Shown: piece by piece, positions 41,861 to 54,641 of the stretch | Position numbering within the stretch: position 1 is the first letter of the stretch | Layout: each line of letters begins with the position of its first letter | Assembly (NCBI GenBank): GCA_019634915.1 | Contig: JAHCAN010000017.1 | Span: 1-64,000 of the forward strand | Reading direction: 5' to 3' | DNA: 64,000 nucleotides | DNA from: Steroidobacteraceae bacterium | GTDB taxonomy: Bacteria > Pseudomonadota > Gammaproteobacteria > Steroidobacterales > Steroidobacteraceae | The notes under the pieces: generated by a model | Databases searched by the model: none | What the model was told of the DNA's origin: nothing | Seen by the model: only the letters and a program-made list of their open reading frames with translations | Program-made: the position numbers and the translations under genes

Positions 41861-42633
41861 AACCGGCACAGCTCGGCGTGCAGCCGAGGGTGCGCGGCGC
41901 GGAATGCCGTGGCGCGCTCGAAGAACACCTCGGTGGCCGTCGCGAAGAACTCGGCCAGATCCTCGGTGCCGTAGGGATCGATCAGCGTGTCCTCGTCGCG
42001 GTCGACCGCGTCGCACAGCGCGTCGTACTCGGCCTGCAGCACGTCGTGCCAGCGCGCTGCGCCCGGGGCCACCGCGCCGCCATCGGTCAGCGCGCCGTCG
42101 AGCGTGTGATCGAGATGGTGGGCGAATTCGTGCAGCACGACGTTGTAACCGTCGTCGCCCGCGAGGCCGGCCTCGATGTCGGCCCAGGACAGCAGGATGC
42201 GCGCGACGTCGACCGTTTGCCCCGAGAGCGCGCGGCGGCCTTCGGTGACGAGGCCATACTCGTCCTCGTCGCGCTCCTCGACGACGAACTCGTCGGGGTA
42301 GATCAGCACGGCATAGAGACCGTCATAAGCTCCCGGGTCGCGGTGCGCGGCGAGCATCGCGGCCTGCGCGGCGACGATCAGGCGCATCTCATCGGTCAGC
42401 TCGAGGCCGCCGCAGCCGACGAAGGCGACGCGGCGCAGGAAACGCCGCGCGGTGTACTCGACCCGCTCGCGTTCGGCGGTCGGCAGGCGGCGCCACAGCG
42501 GCACGCGCGCGGCGAGCAGCGCGCGCCACTCAGGTGGAAACGGCGCCCGCAGCGCGCGCTCGCGCCGGCGGGCACGCAGCACGAGCGCCACGGCGACCAC
42601 CGCGATCAGCAGCGCAAGCGCCCAGGGCATCAT
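41818..42633 (-). CDS. mtfA: MtfA-type zinc metallopeptidase (M90)
   Basis: The 271 aa protein has one N-terminal membrane helix (ALALLIAVVAVALVL) and a peptidase domain with the zinc motif H168-E169-FA-H172 (VVLHEFAHHLDH) and a distal EDLAEFFATATEVFFE. E. coli MtfA binds the Mlc repressor and has aminopeptidase activity, so a role in regulating sugar uptake or general proteolysis is possible. Two adjacent ATG codons (42633, 42630) precede it and overlap the transglutaminase stop. It is the last gene of the MoxR cluster. Confidence 0.9.
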   Translation of the reverse strand: MMPWALALLIAVVAVALVLRARRRERALRAPFPPEWRALLAARVPLWRRLPTAERERVEYTARRFLRRVAFVGCGGLELTDEMRLIVAAQAAMLAAHRDPGAYDGLYAVLIYPDEFVVEERDEDEYGLVTEGRRALSGQTVDVARILLSWADIEAGLAGDDGYNVVLHEFAHHLDHTLDGALTDGGAVAPGAARWHDVLQAEYDALCDAVDRDEDTLIDPYGTEDLAEFFATATEVFFERATAFRAAHPRLHAELCRFYGVDPADWVDGGP

Positions 42634-44624
42634 CGCGATCCACCCGGAGGTGAGGCGCTGACTCGCAAGCCGCGCACGCGGCGGATGAAGCGGCGTGCGG
42701 CGAGTTCGTGCTCGCGCGGATCGGATGCCGGGCCATATCGTAGCCCGACATATTCGCGCGCGAGCGCGAGGGCACCGCCCGCGAGATCGGGCCTCGCGGC
42801 CGCGATGCGCCCGGCGTAGGCGAGCGGTGCTTCGGCCGGCCGGCGCGCGAGCCCGGCGCGCGCATACTTGCCGCCGAGCGTGAGCCAGGCGCGTGCGAGC
42901 GCATCGGGTCGCGCGCCGCGCAGCCAGCGGCGCGAGCGCCACCCCATCCACGCGAGCCAGCCAACGAGGCTCGCGCCGAGCAGCAGGCCGAGCTGCTCCC
43001 AGGCGGGCGACTCGAAGCCGAGGCGTTCCAGCAGCGCGAACTGCGATGCCTGGCCGAACTCGATCACGCGCTGGCGCCATGCGGTGTTGATCGCGTCCCA
43101 GGCCTGCACCAGATCGCCGACCCACGCGGTCTCGCGGGCCATGCGCGTCGCGAACGATGCGGCGCCCGGCATCAGGTCGTAGAGCCCGCGTTGCAGGCGT
43201 TCGGGTGCGACGACGCCGGTCGGGTCGATGCGCGTCCAGCCCTGTCCGTCGAGCCAGATCTCGACCCAGGCGTGTGCATCCGACTGCTTGACGAGGAAAT
43301 AGCGGCCGATCGGATTCCACTCGCCGCCGAGGTAGCCGGTGACGACGCGTGCCGGCACGCCGCCGGCGCGCATCAGCGTCGCGTACGCCGACGCGTAATG
43401 GCCGCAGAAGCCGCGGCGCGTGTTGAACAGGAAGTCGTCGACGGCGTTGGCGGCGAGCTTCGGCGGCGTCAGCGTGTACTCGAAGCCCTCGCGCGCGAAC
43501 AGCTCGAGCGCTGCGCGCGCGTATGCGGCGGCGTCGGGCGCGGCCGCGCGCATTCGCGCGGCGAGCGCGAGCGTACGCGGGTTCTGGCCGGCGGGCAGCG
43601 CGAGCGCGTAGCGGCGGCCGAGCACGGACAGCGGCTCGCCGGTGTGGGTGCGCGGCCGCGAACTCGCGGTATAGGCGACGACTTCGTTGACCGGCTCCAT
43701 CGCGACGAGCCGGCGATCCATCGTCAGCAGCACGCGCCGGTTCGGCGCGGCGAGCACCGATTCGAGCGCGAACCACCAGTTGTGGCCGTGCGGTTCGAGC
43801 GTCACGCGGTAGGTGTAGGTCGGGCCATCGAACCCGACGGCCGGTTCGGGATAGTAATGGCCGCGCTCGCGCCGCCAGGTCGTGCCGTCGAACTCGCTGA
43901 GCACCGGGCCGCGCCAGTAGCGTTCGTTCGGCGGCGGAATCGCGCCGTCGAATTCGACGCGGAAGGCCGGCGTGTCGGAGTCGGTCAGCGCGTCGATCTG
44001 CCCTGGGCTCATCTCCTCGGACAGCCCGGTGACGGCGCCGCTCGCATTCGGCAATGCCCAGAACGCACCCGGCAGGCGCGGGAAGAACAGGAACAGCAGC
44101 ACGGCGAGCGGCAGCGCGAACAGCAGCGCGCGGCCGGCGAGCCGCAGCGGTGCCATCACGCCGGCCAGCGGGCCGGGCGCGGCGATCACCGCGAGCGCCG
44201 CGCAGTTCACGGTGAGCTGCGCGAGGTACAGCGGCACGCGCGTGAGGCCCTGACGGTCGAGGCAGGCTGCGAGCAGCAGGAAGAATGCGACGCCGAGCAT
44301 CACGTAGTCGTCGCGCCGCGCGCGCGTCTCGAGCAGTTTCAGCGAGCCCATCGCGACCAGCAGCGCGGTGCCGGCAGCGAGGCCGTTGAGCGTGCGAAAG
44401 CCCGCGAACACGCCGACCGTCAGCAGCAGCGCGACTGCCGCGCGCAGCCAGACGTTCGGCATGCGCGCGCCGCGCAGCGCGAGCCGCAGGCGCAGCGCGA
44501 TCGCGCCGAGCGCGAACAGGCTGATCCATGCCGGCAGACGATCGACGTGCAGCAGCACCGCACCGGCGAATGCGGCGAAGGTCCATGCGAGCGGGCGCAG
44601 GCGGGCCGGCCACGCGGGGCTCAT
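42630..44624 (-). CDS. tgpA: TgpA-type membrane transglutaminase-like protein
   Basis: The 664 aa protein has about six N-terminal membrane helices, then a periplasmic transglutaminase core with the triad C407 (RRGFCGHYASAYATLM), H451 (SDAHAWVEIW) and D467 (TRIDPTG). A further helix follows near residue 590, then a cytoplasmic DUF4129-like tail. Pseudomonas TgpA is essential and thought to act on the cell envelope. The gene overlaps the DUF58 gene start-to-stop (ATGA) and mtfA, and belongs to the widespread MoxR-DUF58-TgpA set. Confidence 0.93.
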   Translation of the reverse strand: MSPAWPARLRPLAWTFAAFAGAVLLHVDRLPAWISLFALGAIALRLRLALRGARMPNVWLRAAVALLLTVGVFAGFRTLNGLAAGTALLVAMGSLKLLETRARRDDYVMLGVAFFLLLAACLDRQGLTRVPLYLAQLTVNCAALAVIAAPGPLAGVMAPLRLAGRALLFALPLAVLLFLFFPRLPGAFWALPNASGAVTGLSEEMSPGQIDALTDSDTPAFRVEFDGAIPPPNERYWRGPVLSEFDGTTWRRERGHYYPEPAVGFDGPTYTYRVTLEPHGHNWWFALESVLAAPNRRVLLTMDRRLVAMEPVNEVVAYTASSRPRTHTGEPLSVLGRRYALALPAGQNPRTLALAARMRAAAPDAAAYARAALELFAREGFEYTLTPPKLAANAVDDFLFNTRRGFCGHYASAYATLMRAGGVPARVVTGYLGGEWNPIGRYFLVKQSDAHAWVEIWLDGQGWTRIDPTGVVAPERLQRGLYDLMPGAASFATRMARETAWVGDLVQAWDAINTAWRQRVIEFGQASQFALLERLGFESPAWEQLGLLLGASLVGWLAWMGWRSRRWLRGARPDALARAWLTLGGKYARAGLARRPAEAPLAYAGRIAAARPDLAGGALALAREYVGLRYGPASDPREHELAARRFIRRVRGLRVSASPPGGSR

Positions 44625-45598
44625 GCCGGCACCCGCGCGAGCGCCGTCAGGCAGCGGTGGCGATGCAGGGCGCCGGCGCCGGCCGGAATGAACTCCTGCG
44701 GCAGGCGCAGCGCCCAGGGCTCGCCGCGCTGCTCGGCGTCGACGATCCAGCGGCACAGCTGCCTCAGGCGTGTCTCGGTGTCGAGCGGTGCGAGGCGCGC
44801 GAAATCGAACTCGTGGGGCTCGCTGCCGCTCGCGGCGTATTCGCTGACGAGCAGCGGTGCGCCGCGCGCATAGGTCTTCCAGGCGACGTGCCGCGGCGAG
44901 TCGCCGTCACGATAGGCGCGCAGGCCGTGCCACTCGTCATCGCCGTTCACGTCGCCGGCATGAGCGCCGCCGTGGCGACCCGCTCCGCCCCGCGGCGGCA
45001 GCGTGCCCCGCGCCGCCGGATAGACGATGCGCTCGAGCGGCAGATGCAGCCAGGTCCAGGCCTCGAACAGGCCGAACGGCCATTGCGTCGACAGGCGCAC
45101 GCGCTCGATCGTGAACACGCCGCGCCGCGTGCCGGGCAGCTCGAGGCGGGCGGCCGTGCCGGCACCGGCCGGTACCTGTACCGGCTCGCCGACCCGCAGC
45201 TGCCCGCCCTCCGGCAGCGCGAGGCGCCACTCATGGCGCGTGCCGCCGCTCGCCTCGACGATCAGCTCGAGTTTCGCCTCGCTGCCTGCAAACGCCGGCT
45301 CGATCCGCGCGGCGACGATGCGCGCGCCGAGCAGGTTGCCGTGGCACAGCTGCATCGCGGCGAGCGCGAGTCCCGCGAGCAGGAAGGTCAGGAAGAGGGC
45401 GAGGCTGTTCGCGTAGTTGAGCGCGGCGAGCAGCATCGCGAACAGCAGCAGCGCGAAGCCGAGGCCGGCGCGGGTCGGCAGGATGTACAGCCGGCGCCGC
45501 GTGATCGTGACCGGCAGGCTGTCCTCGCCCTGGCGATGACGGATCCAGGCCGCGAAACGGGCGGTGAGCGTGCGGCGCAAGCCTGCAGCGAGTGCCAC
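44621..45598 (-). CDS. DUF58 domain protein
   Basis: The 325 aa protein has two membrane helices (GLGFALLLFAMLLAALNYAN, then LALFLTFLLAGLALAA), a beta-rich domain and the DUF58 signature region EWHGLRAYRDGDSPRHVAWK with ASGSEPHEFDFARL after it. DUF58 proteins are partners of MoxR ATPases and often have a VWA-like fold. GTG 45598 is taken as the start because it lies just after the moxR stop; the frame stays open upstream inside moxR without similarity. Function unknown, probably in envelope complex assembly with TgpA. Confidence 0.85.
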   Translation of the reverse strand: MALAAGLRRTLTARFAAWIRHRQGEDSLPVTITRRRLYILPTRAGLGFALLLFAMLLAALNYANSLALFLTFLLAGLALAAMQLCHGNLLGARIVAARIEPAFAGSEAKLELIVEASGGTRHEWRLALPEGGQLRVGEPVQVPAGAGTAARLELPGTRRGVFTIERVRLSTQWPFGLFEAWTWLHLPLERIVYPAARGTLPPRGGAGRHGGAHAGDVNGDDEWHGLRAYRDGDSPRHVAWKTYARGAPLLVSEYAASGSEPHEFDFARLAPLDTETRLRQLCRWIVDAEQRGEPWALRLPQEFIPAGAGALHRHRCLTALARVPA

Positions 45599-45614
45599 GG
45601 CGGCCGCACCGCCG

Positions 45615-46531
45615 TCAGGCGGGCACCGGCACGGCCTGCGCGACCAGTTCCGCGAGACGCTGTCCGTCGGCCGAATCGACCGCGTCGCGACGCTCGAGGC
45701 GGTGGCCGGCGACCGCGCCGAATACGGCCTGCACGTCGTCCGGCAGCACGGCATGGCGGCCGCTGATCGCGGCCCAGGCCTGCGCCGCGCGCAGCAGGCC
45801 TTGGCCGGCCCGCGGCGACAGCCCGATGCGGATGTCGGCATGCGTGCGCGTGTGCGCGATCAGCGCCTGCAGGTAGTCGAGCAGCGCATCGGAGACGTGG
45901 ATCGCGCGCACCGCGGCCTGCAGGGCGAGCACGTGCTCGGCGTCGAGCACGGGCGGCAGCTGCGGCAGCAGCTCGCGCCGCTCGCCTTCGCGCAGCAGCG
46001 CGCGCTCGTGCCAGGCGTCCGGATAGCCGAGCTGGATGCGCATCAGGAAGCGGTCGAGTTGCGACTCGGGCAACGCGAAGGTGCCGGCCTGTTCGCGCGG
46101 GTTCTGCGTCGCGACGACGAAGAACGGGTCGGGCAGCCGGTAGGTCGTCACGTCGGTGCTGACCTGGCGCTCCTCCATCGCCTCGAGCAGCGCGCTCTGC
46201 GCCTTCGGGCTCGCGCGGTTGACCTCGTCGGCGAGCAGCAGCTGCGTGAACAGCGGCCCTTTGCGGAAGTGGAACTGCTGCGTGTTCCGGTCGAAGACCG
46301 ACACGCCGATGATGTCCGCGGGCAGCAGGTCGCTCGTGAACTGCACGCGTTGCCAGGCGAGGCCGAACACCTGCGCGAGCGCATGCGCGAGGGTGGTCTT
46401 GCCGACGCCCGGGACATCCTCGATCAGCAGGTGGCCGCGCGCGAGCAGGCAGGCCACTGCGAGCCGCAGCTGCGCCGGCTTGCCGAGAATGATCGTCTCG
46501 AGCGTGGCGATCGCCTGCTGCAGCCGCTCGC

Positions 46532-46535
<4 letters not shown>
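45615..46535 (-). CDS. moxR: MoxR-family AAA+ ATPase
   Basis: The 306 aa ATPase has Walker A ([14 protein letters not shown]), Walker B ([15 protein letters not shown]), sensor 1 ([11 protein letters not shown]) and the arginine-finger and lid regions ([21 protein letters not shown]). MoxR proteins act as chaperones that insert metals or assemble VWA/DUF58-containing complexes. It is the first gene of the moxR-DUF58-tgpA-mtfA unit and overlaps the end of valS by 4 bp, so all may be transcribed with valS. Confidence 0.95.
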
Positions 46536-49327
<2,792 letters not shown>

Positions 49328-49335
49328 CCGGCAAA

Positions 49336-49779
49336 TTATAGCGAGCCGGAGCCGAGCTGATGGGTGATCGGAGTGATGCCCTGTTCACGATATTGGCGGA
49401 AGCGCGCACGACCCTCGCTGCGCCGCGTCGGGTGGCCGTCGATGAATTCGGCGACGCGCTGTGCCTGCAGCGCGAGCGGCGGGACCTCCGCATCGAGGTT
49501 GACGAGCACTTCGGGCGCTGCCGCCGGCTCGGCGCCCGACGACAGCGCGACCGGAGACTGCACTTCGGGCCCGGCCCCGGCCAGAGGCTCGTGCGGCACG
49601 AAGCTGCCGTCGGCGAAGGTCCACAGCAGTTCATCGAAGCGCGCGAGCTCGCCGGTCGAGCGGCACCACACGAGCACGCGGTGGCCGGCCAGGTACGCCT
49701 TTTCGGTCACGCGGCAGGCGAGGCGCAGGCGCGTGTCCTCGCCCGCCGCGTCGGTGACGTAGAAGTCGACCTGCGGCAC
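49336..49779 (-). CDS. holC: DNA polymerase III chi subunit
   Basis: The 147 aa protein is the chi subunit of the clamp loader, which contacts [43 protein letters not shown] and the late [16 protein letters not shown] match the family. The start is GTG 49779. A Pro/Ala-rich insertion (about residues 70-90) makes it slightly longer than average. It lies between pepA (7 bp) and valS (8 bp). Confidence 0.93.
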   Translation of the reverse strand: MPQVDFYVTDAAGEDTRLRLACRVTEKAYLAGHRVLVWCRSTGELARFDELLWTFADGSFVPHEPLAGAGPEVQSPVALSSGAEPAAAPEVLVNLDAEVPPLALQAQRVAEFIDGHPTRRSEGRARFRQYREQGITPITHQLGSGSL

Positions 49780-49786
49780 CGCCGGG

Positions 49787-51280
49787 TCAGCGCCCGGCGC
49801 GCTGGATCAGGAACTCGGACAGCAGGCCGATCGGCCGCCCGGTGCTGCCTTTCTGCGCGCCCGACAGATAGGCCGTGCCGGCGATGTCCATGTGGGCCCA
49901 TTTCATGCCCCGCGTGAACTTGCCGAGGAAGGCCCCCGCGGTGATCGCGCCGGCGTCGCGCCCCGCGACGTTCGCCATGTCGGCGAAGTTGCTGCGCAGC
50001 TGCTCGCCGTATTCCTCGGTGAGCGGCAGCTGCCAGGCGCGATCGTCGGCGCGCAGGCCGCACTCGACGAGCTCGCGCGCGAGCGCGTCGTCGTTGGCCA
50101 TGACGCCGCTGTGGTGCGCGCCGAGCGCGATCACGCAGGCCCCGGTGAGGGTCGCGATGTCGACCAGTGCGGCGGGCTTGAAGCGGCGCGCATAGTGCAG
50201 CGCGTCGCAGAGGATCAGCCGGCCCTCGGCGTCGGTGTTCAGCACCTCGACGGTCTGGCCGGACGCGCTGGTGACGATGTCACCAGGCTTGACCGCGCAC
50301 CCGCTCGGCATGTTCTCGCAGGTCGGCACGAGGCCGACGACGTTGAGCGCGAGATTGAGCTCGGCGGCGACGGTCAGCGCGGCGATCACGGTCGCGGCGC
50401 CGCTCATGTCGAATTTCATTTCGTCCATCGCCGGCGGGTCTTTCAGCGAGATGCCGCCGGTGTCGAAGGTGATGCCCTTGCCGACGAGCACGACCGGCGC
50501 CGCGCCGGCCTTGCCGCCACGATGCTCGAGCACGATGAAACGCGGCGGCTCGTCGCTGCCCTGCGTGACCGCGAGGAAGCAGCCCATGCGCTCGCGCCGG
50601 ATCGCCTGCTGGTCGAGCACGCGCACGCGCAGGGTTTTCGGATGGCGCCGCGCGAGCGCACGCGCGGTGTTCGCGAGGTAGGTCGGCGTGCAGACATTGG
50701 CCGGCAAGTTGCCGAGATCGCGCAAGGTGCGCAGCCCGACCGCGACGGCCGCTCCGTGCGCGAAGCCGCGCTTCGCCGCGGCGGCGCTGGTGACCGGCCC
50801 GGCGACCACCCGATTGATCGCGGGCGCGCGCGGCTTCTTGCCGCTTTTCAGGTCGTTGATGCGGTAGAGCGCGACGCCGGTGAGTTCGGCGGTCGCGGAG
50901 GCGAGGCGATAGTCGTCGAGTTCGGCGGCGGCGGGCCGGCCGAGCGCGACCGCGCAGCTCGCGATACGCGTGCGGGAGAGGGCGCCGAGACCGGTGAGCA
51001 CGGCTCTACGCCAGCTCTTGCGGCTGAGCGAGCCGCGCTTGCCCTGGCCGACCAGCAGCACGCGCGTCGCACGCAGCCCCGGCAGGTCGGGAACGAGCAG
51101 ATGCTCGCCGGCCCGGCCGGCGAAGTCGCCGCGCCTGACGAGCGCCGTGATGCGCCCGCCGCTCGCGCGATCGATCTCGCGGGTCTCATCGGGCAGCTCG
51201 CCGTCCTCGAACACACCGGCAATGAGGCAGTCGACGCGCAGCCGCGCCAGCCCCCTGGTCCACACCTCGAAACTTGTCAT
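49787..51280 (-). CDS. pepA: Leucyl aminopeptidase (cytosol aminopeptidase)
   Basis: The 497 aa M17 peptidase removes N-terminal residues from peptides and, in E. coli, also acts as a DNA-binding protein. The catalytic domain shows VGKGITFDTGGISLK, DMSGAATVIAAL and the signature NTDAEGRLIL (about 348-357), with the metal-binding acids and the active-site lysine and arginine. ATG 51280 is chosen over the frame start at 51331 because family similarity begins there. It is divergent from lptF across 185 bp, the common arrangement in gammaproteobacteria. Confidence 0.95.
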   Translation of the reverse strand: MTSFEVWTRGLARLRVDCLIAGVFEDGELPDETREIDRASGGRITALVRRGDFAGRAGEHLLVPDLPGLRATRVLLVGQGKRGSLSRKSWRRAVLTGLGALSRTRIASCAVALGRPAAAELDDYRLASATAELTGVALYRINDLKSGKKPRAPAINRVVAGPVTSAAAAKRGFAHGAAVAVGLRTLRDLGNLPANVCTPTYLANTARALARRHPKTLRVRVLDQQAIRRERMGCFLAVTQGSDEPPRFIVLEHRGGKAGAAPVVLVGKGITFDTGGISLKDPPAMDEMKFDMSGAATVIAALTVAAELNLALNVVGLVPTCENMPSGCAVKPGDIVTSASGQTVEVLNTDAEGRLILCDALHYARRFKPAALVDIATLTGACVIALGAHHSGVMANDDALARELVECGLRADDRAWQLPLTEEYGEQLRSNFADMANVAGRDAGAITAGAFLGKFTRGMKWAHMDIAGTAYLSGAQKGSTGRPIGLLSEFLIQRAGR

Positions 51281-51465
51281 TGGATCTCCCGCCAACGGCC
51301 CATGCCGCGCCTCAACGCGCCGTTGTGGCATGAAGCAGTCTGATTTACCTTAGGTTTGGCCCGCCGTCCCATCCTGTTTCTTGCGATTCGCGATCGATTC
51401 TGGTGTTGCATCGGGGTGTGAAAGCGGTGTGGTAGTGTAACCGAACTCTTGCGGGAGCGGCTTTC

Positions 51466-52545
51466 TTGCGACGTCTGGAGCGCTATATCCTGCGGGAGGT
51501 CGTGCTGGCATGGCTCGCCGTCACGAGCGTGCTGCTGGTGATTCTGCTGACCAACCAGGTCGCCGCGGTGCTCGAGCGGGCGGCCGACAATCAGTATCCG
51601 CGCTCGGCCGTGCTGACGCTGATCGGCCTGTCGAGCGTGCAGAACCTGCCGATCGTCGTGCCGGTCGGGCTGCTGCTCGGCGTCGTCCTCGCGCTCGGCC
51701 GGCTGTATCACGAAAGCGAGATGACCGCCGCGCAGGCCTGCGGCGTCGGGCTCGGTCGCGTGTACCGGCCGATCACGGCGCTCGCCGTCGTGGTCACCGC
51801 GCTGCTCGCGTGGCTCACGCTCGATCTCGCGCCGCGCGCGGCCGCGCACACCTACCAGCTCCGCAGCGAAGCGCTGCGCTCGGGGCAGTTCGCGCCGCTC
51901 GCGCCGGGCCAGTTCCGCAGCTTCGGCGCGGACGGCGTCGTGATCTATGCGCAGGACGCCGCCGCCGACGGTACGCTCGAGCGCGTCTTCATCAAGCGCG
52001 CGCGCGGCGACGTGCTCGAGGTCGCGCTCGCGCAGCGCGCACGCCACGAGATCTCGTCCGACGGGCTGCTGCACACGATCACGCTGTACGACGGCGTGCG
52101 CTACGAGGGCGTGCCCGGCAGTTCCCGTTTCCGGCTGGTGCGCTTCGCCGAACAGGTGGTTCCGGTGCGCCTGCCCGGGCTCGCGGCCGGCCGGCAGCGC
52201 GTCGAGGCGATGCCCACAGCCACGCTTGCCGCGAGCAGCGACCTCGCCGAGCGCGCCGAGCTGCACTGGCGCATCGCGCTGCCGGTCATGGCGATCGCGC
52301 TCACCCTGCTCGCCGTGCCGCTGAGCCGCCTGCGCCCGCGCCAGGGCCGCTATTCGCGCGTCTGGCTCGCGGTGCTGATCTATTTCCTCTATTCGAATCT
52401 CGCGTCGGCCGGCCGCGTGTGGATCGAGCGCGGCGTCGTGCCGGAGCGGTTCGGCCTGTGGTGGGTGCACGTCGTGCTGATCGGGCTCGGCGTGATCGTG
52501 ATGGGTGCGCCGCTGGTTGCGGCGCGCCTGCGGTACCGGGGCTGA
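51466..52545 (+). CDS. lptF: LPS export ABC transporter permease LptF
   Basis: The 359 aa inner-membrane protein has six helices and a periplasmic beta-jellyroll between helices 3 and 4 (LRSGQFAPLAPGQFRSFGA). The N terminus LERYILREVVLAWLAV is typical. With LptG and LptB it extracts LPS from the inner membrane. The start is TTG 51466 with GGGAG-type sequence upstream (GCGGGAGCGG). LptG follows 10 bp later. This confirms a Gram-negative host with LPS. Confidence 0.95.
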   Translation: MRRLERYILREVVLAWLAVTSVLLVILLTNQVAAVLERAADNQYPRSAVLTLIGLSSVQNLPIVVPVGLLLGVVLALGRLYHESEMTAAQACGVGLGRVYRPITALAVVVTALLAWLTLDLAPRAAAHTYQLRSEALRSGQFAPLAPGQFRSFGADGVVIYAQDAAADGTLERVFIKRARGDVLEVALAQRARHEISSDGLLHTITLYDGVRYEGVPGSSRFRLVRFAEQVVPVRLPGLAAGRQRVEAMPTATLAASSDLAERAELHWRIALPVMAIALTLLAVPLSRLRPRQGRYSRVWLAVLIYFLYSNLASAGRVWIERGVVPERFGLWWVHVVLIGLGVIVMGAPLVAARLRYRG

Positions 52546-52555
52546 GGGGCGGCAG

Positions 52556-53620
52556 ATGATCCTCGACCGCTACATCCTGCGATCGATCGTCAGCGGCGTG
52601 CTGCTCGTGCTCGCCGTGCTGCTCGCGCTCGGCACGCTGTTCACGTTCATCCAGCAGCAGGACGACATCGGCGTGGGCAGCTACCAGGCGGTCGATGCGC
52701 TGCTGGTCTCGCTGCTCGACATGCCGCAGCTGCTGTTCGAGATGCTGCCGATCGCCGCGCTGATCGGCTCGCTGCTCGGCCTCGGTTCGCTCGCGCGTGG
52801 CAGCGAGCTGACCGTGATGCGCGCCTCGGGCGTGTCGGTCGCGCGCATCGCGCTCGCCGCGGCGTTCGCCGGCATCGCGCTGACCGTGCTCGCGGTCGGC
52901 GTCGGCGAGTACCTCGCGCCGCCGATGAAGAAGATGGCCCGCCAGGTGAAGGCTTTCGGCAAGTTCCAGAACGTGAGCTTCGCCGGCCGCGGCGGTGCGT
53001 GGGTGCGCGACGGCGACCTGCTGCTGAACGTCGAGCAGCAGACGGCAAGCGGCGAGTACGGCGGCATGTACGTGTTCGAGCTGACGCGCGACCACGAGCT
53101 CGCCGCGATGGGGCGCGCATTGCGCGCGCGCGCCGGCCCGGGCGAGACCTGGGAGCTGCAGGATTACGCCGAGACGCGCTTCGCGGGCGATTATGCGAAC
53201 GGGCGCCGCGCGGCGACGCGCAGCCTGTCGTCATCGGTCAGCAGCAGCTTCCTCGGGCTCGCGATCAGCGAGCCGAAGGACATCGAGCTGCGCTCGCTGT
53301 GGCGCCTGATCGGCAGCTTCTCCGGCCACGGCATCGATCTGCGACCCTATGAGTTCGCGTTCTGGTCGCGCATCGCGCGCACGGTCGCGGTCGTATTCGC
53401 GGTACTGCTCGCGGTGCCGTTCGTGTTCGGCACGATGCGCTCGGCCGGCACCGGCACGCGCACGCTGGTCGGGCTCGTGATCGGTATCGCGTTCTTCCTG
53501 GTGCAGCGCATGCTCGAGAGCGGCGCGATCGTGTTCGATGCGCCGCCGATGCTGCTCGCGTGGCTGCCGACCTCGTGCCTGATCGTGGTCACGCTGACGC
53601 TGATCGCGCGCACGCGTTGA
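52556..53620 (+). CDS. lptG: LPS export ABC transporter permease LptG
   Basis: The 354 aa partner of LptF begins LDRYILRSIVSGVLLVLAVL, has the coupling region RGSELTVMRASGVSVARIA and a central periplasmic domain, and ends with three helices (FWSRIARTVAVVFAVLLAVPF). ATG 52556 fits the family; the earlier ATG at 52505 lies inside lptF in another frame. It converges with the DUF4340 gene across 46 bp. Confidence 0.95.
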   Translation: MILDRYILRSIVSGVLLVLAVLLALGTLFTFIQQQDDIGVGSYQAVDALLVSLLDMPQLLFEMLPIAALIGSLLGLGSLARGSELTVMRASGVSVARIALAAAFAGIALTVLAVGVGEYLAPPMKKMARQVKAFGKFQNVSFAGRGGAWVRDGDLLLNVEQQTASGEYGGMYVFELTRDHELAAMGRALRARAGPGETWELQDYAETRFAGDYANGRRAATRSLSSSVSSSFLGLAISEPKDIELRSLWRLIGSFSGHGIDLRPYEFAFWSRIARTVAVVFAVLLAVPFVFGTMRSAGTGTRTLVGLVIGIAFFLVQRMLESGAIVFDAPPMLLAWLPTSCLIVVTLTLIARTR

Positions 53621-53666
53621 TTGCAGCGATCCGCCGGATCCGCCGCGATCGCCCGAATCGCCGGTC

Positions 53667-54641
53667 TCAGGTGAAGTCGGCGAGCGGGCGGAACAGCGCG
53701 TCGTACTTGTAGCGCAGGACCTCGAACTCGCGCCCGGCGAGCCGTGACTCGAGCGCGGCCGCTTCCTTCGCCGCCGCCTCGCCGGTGCTGCGCACGCTGC
53801 CGCGGATATAGCGCTTGTCGCCGTCGCTGCGGCCGTGCAGCCCGATCACGACGCCGTCGAAGGTGCGCAGTTCGACGCGCGGGCCGGCGGGCGCGGCATC
53901 GGGTGCGCTCGCGACGTCCTCGATGTGCAGGCCGGTCAGCATCGCCGCGACCGGCGTCACGATGCCTGCCGAGCGCTGCGTCTTGCCTTTCGGCAGGTCC
54001 TGCAGCGTGAGCCCGTCGGTCGCCGCCGCGCGCGTGGCATGCCACGCCGGGCCGGTCGCCGGCCAGACCGCGACCGATTCGATGCGGTCGGCCGGCAGGT
54101 CGACGAGCGTCGCGTCGATCCAGCGCTTCGGATCGGCGTCGACCGCGACCTGCGGCGAGGCGAGCAGGCTCGTCGCGGTGCCAGGCACCCGCACATAGCT
54201 GCTGCGGTTGTCGGCGACTTTGCCGACCAGCAGGCCGTAACTGGCCGAGGGCGTCTTCGCCTCGACGCGCACGCTCGCGGCCTCCGGGCCCGGATCCTCG
54301 ACGCCGAGGCGGGCATAGTTCGACGGGTCGCTGGTCTTCTCCTCTGCGACCTTCAGCTCCGCGAGGCCCAGCAGCAGTTTGCGCAGTTTCACCGGATCGG
54401 CCGGGTAGTGGCGTTCCTCGACGGACCAGCCGGCCTCGCCGCGCACCAGCGTCACGCCGGCGCCGTGGGACTCGAGCCGCACACTGCGCAGCGCATCGAG
54501 TCCGGTCTTCAGTCCCGGCAATACCAGCGAGCCGACCTGCGCGGCGGGCGCCGCCGCGCGACGGCCCGGCAGCCATAGCGCGACCGCGCCGACGACCAGC
54601 GCCACGGCGAGCAATGTGACGACCCTGCGCGGCGACATCAT
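53667..54641 (-). CDS. DUF4340 domain protein of the Gld-like ABC cluster
   Basis: The 324 aa protein has one N-terminal membrane anchor (RRVVTLLAVALVVGAVALWL) and a large periplasmic region with the DUF4340 pattern of a repeated beta unit (GEAGWSVEERHYPADPVKLR, SSYVRVPGTATSLLAS). Its start (ATGATG at 54641/54638) overlaps the stop of the GldG-like gene, so it is the last gene of the four-gene ABC unit. Function unknown; it is regularly found with GldFG-like transporters and may form the periplasmic part. Confidence 0.85.
   Translation of the reverse strand: MMSPRRVVTLLAVALVVGAVALWLPGRRAAAPAAQVGSLVLPGLKTGLDALRSVRLESHGAGVTLVRGEAGWSVEERHYPADPVKLRKLLLGLAELKVAEEKTSDPSNYARLGVEDPGPEAASVRVEAKTPSASYGLLVGKVADNRSSYVRVPGTATSLLASPQVAVDADPKRWIDATLVDLPADRIESVAVWPATGPAWHATRAAATDGLTLQDLPKGKTQRSAGIVTPVAAMLTGLHIEDVASAPDAAPAGPRVELRTFDGVVIGLHGRSDGDKRYIRGSVRSTGEAAAKEAAALESRLAGREFEVLRYKYDALFRPLADFT

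Noticed and set aside
41818-44613. 931-codon minus-strand open frame
   Set aside because: Only its last 271 codons (MtfA) are real; the rest is an arginine/alanine-rich shadow of the transglutaminase gene in a GC-rich genome.
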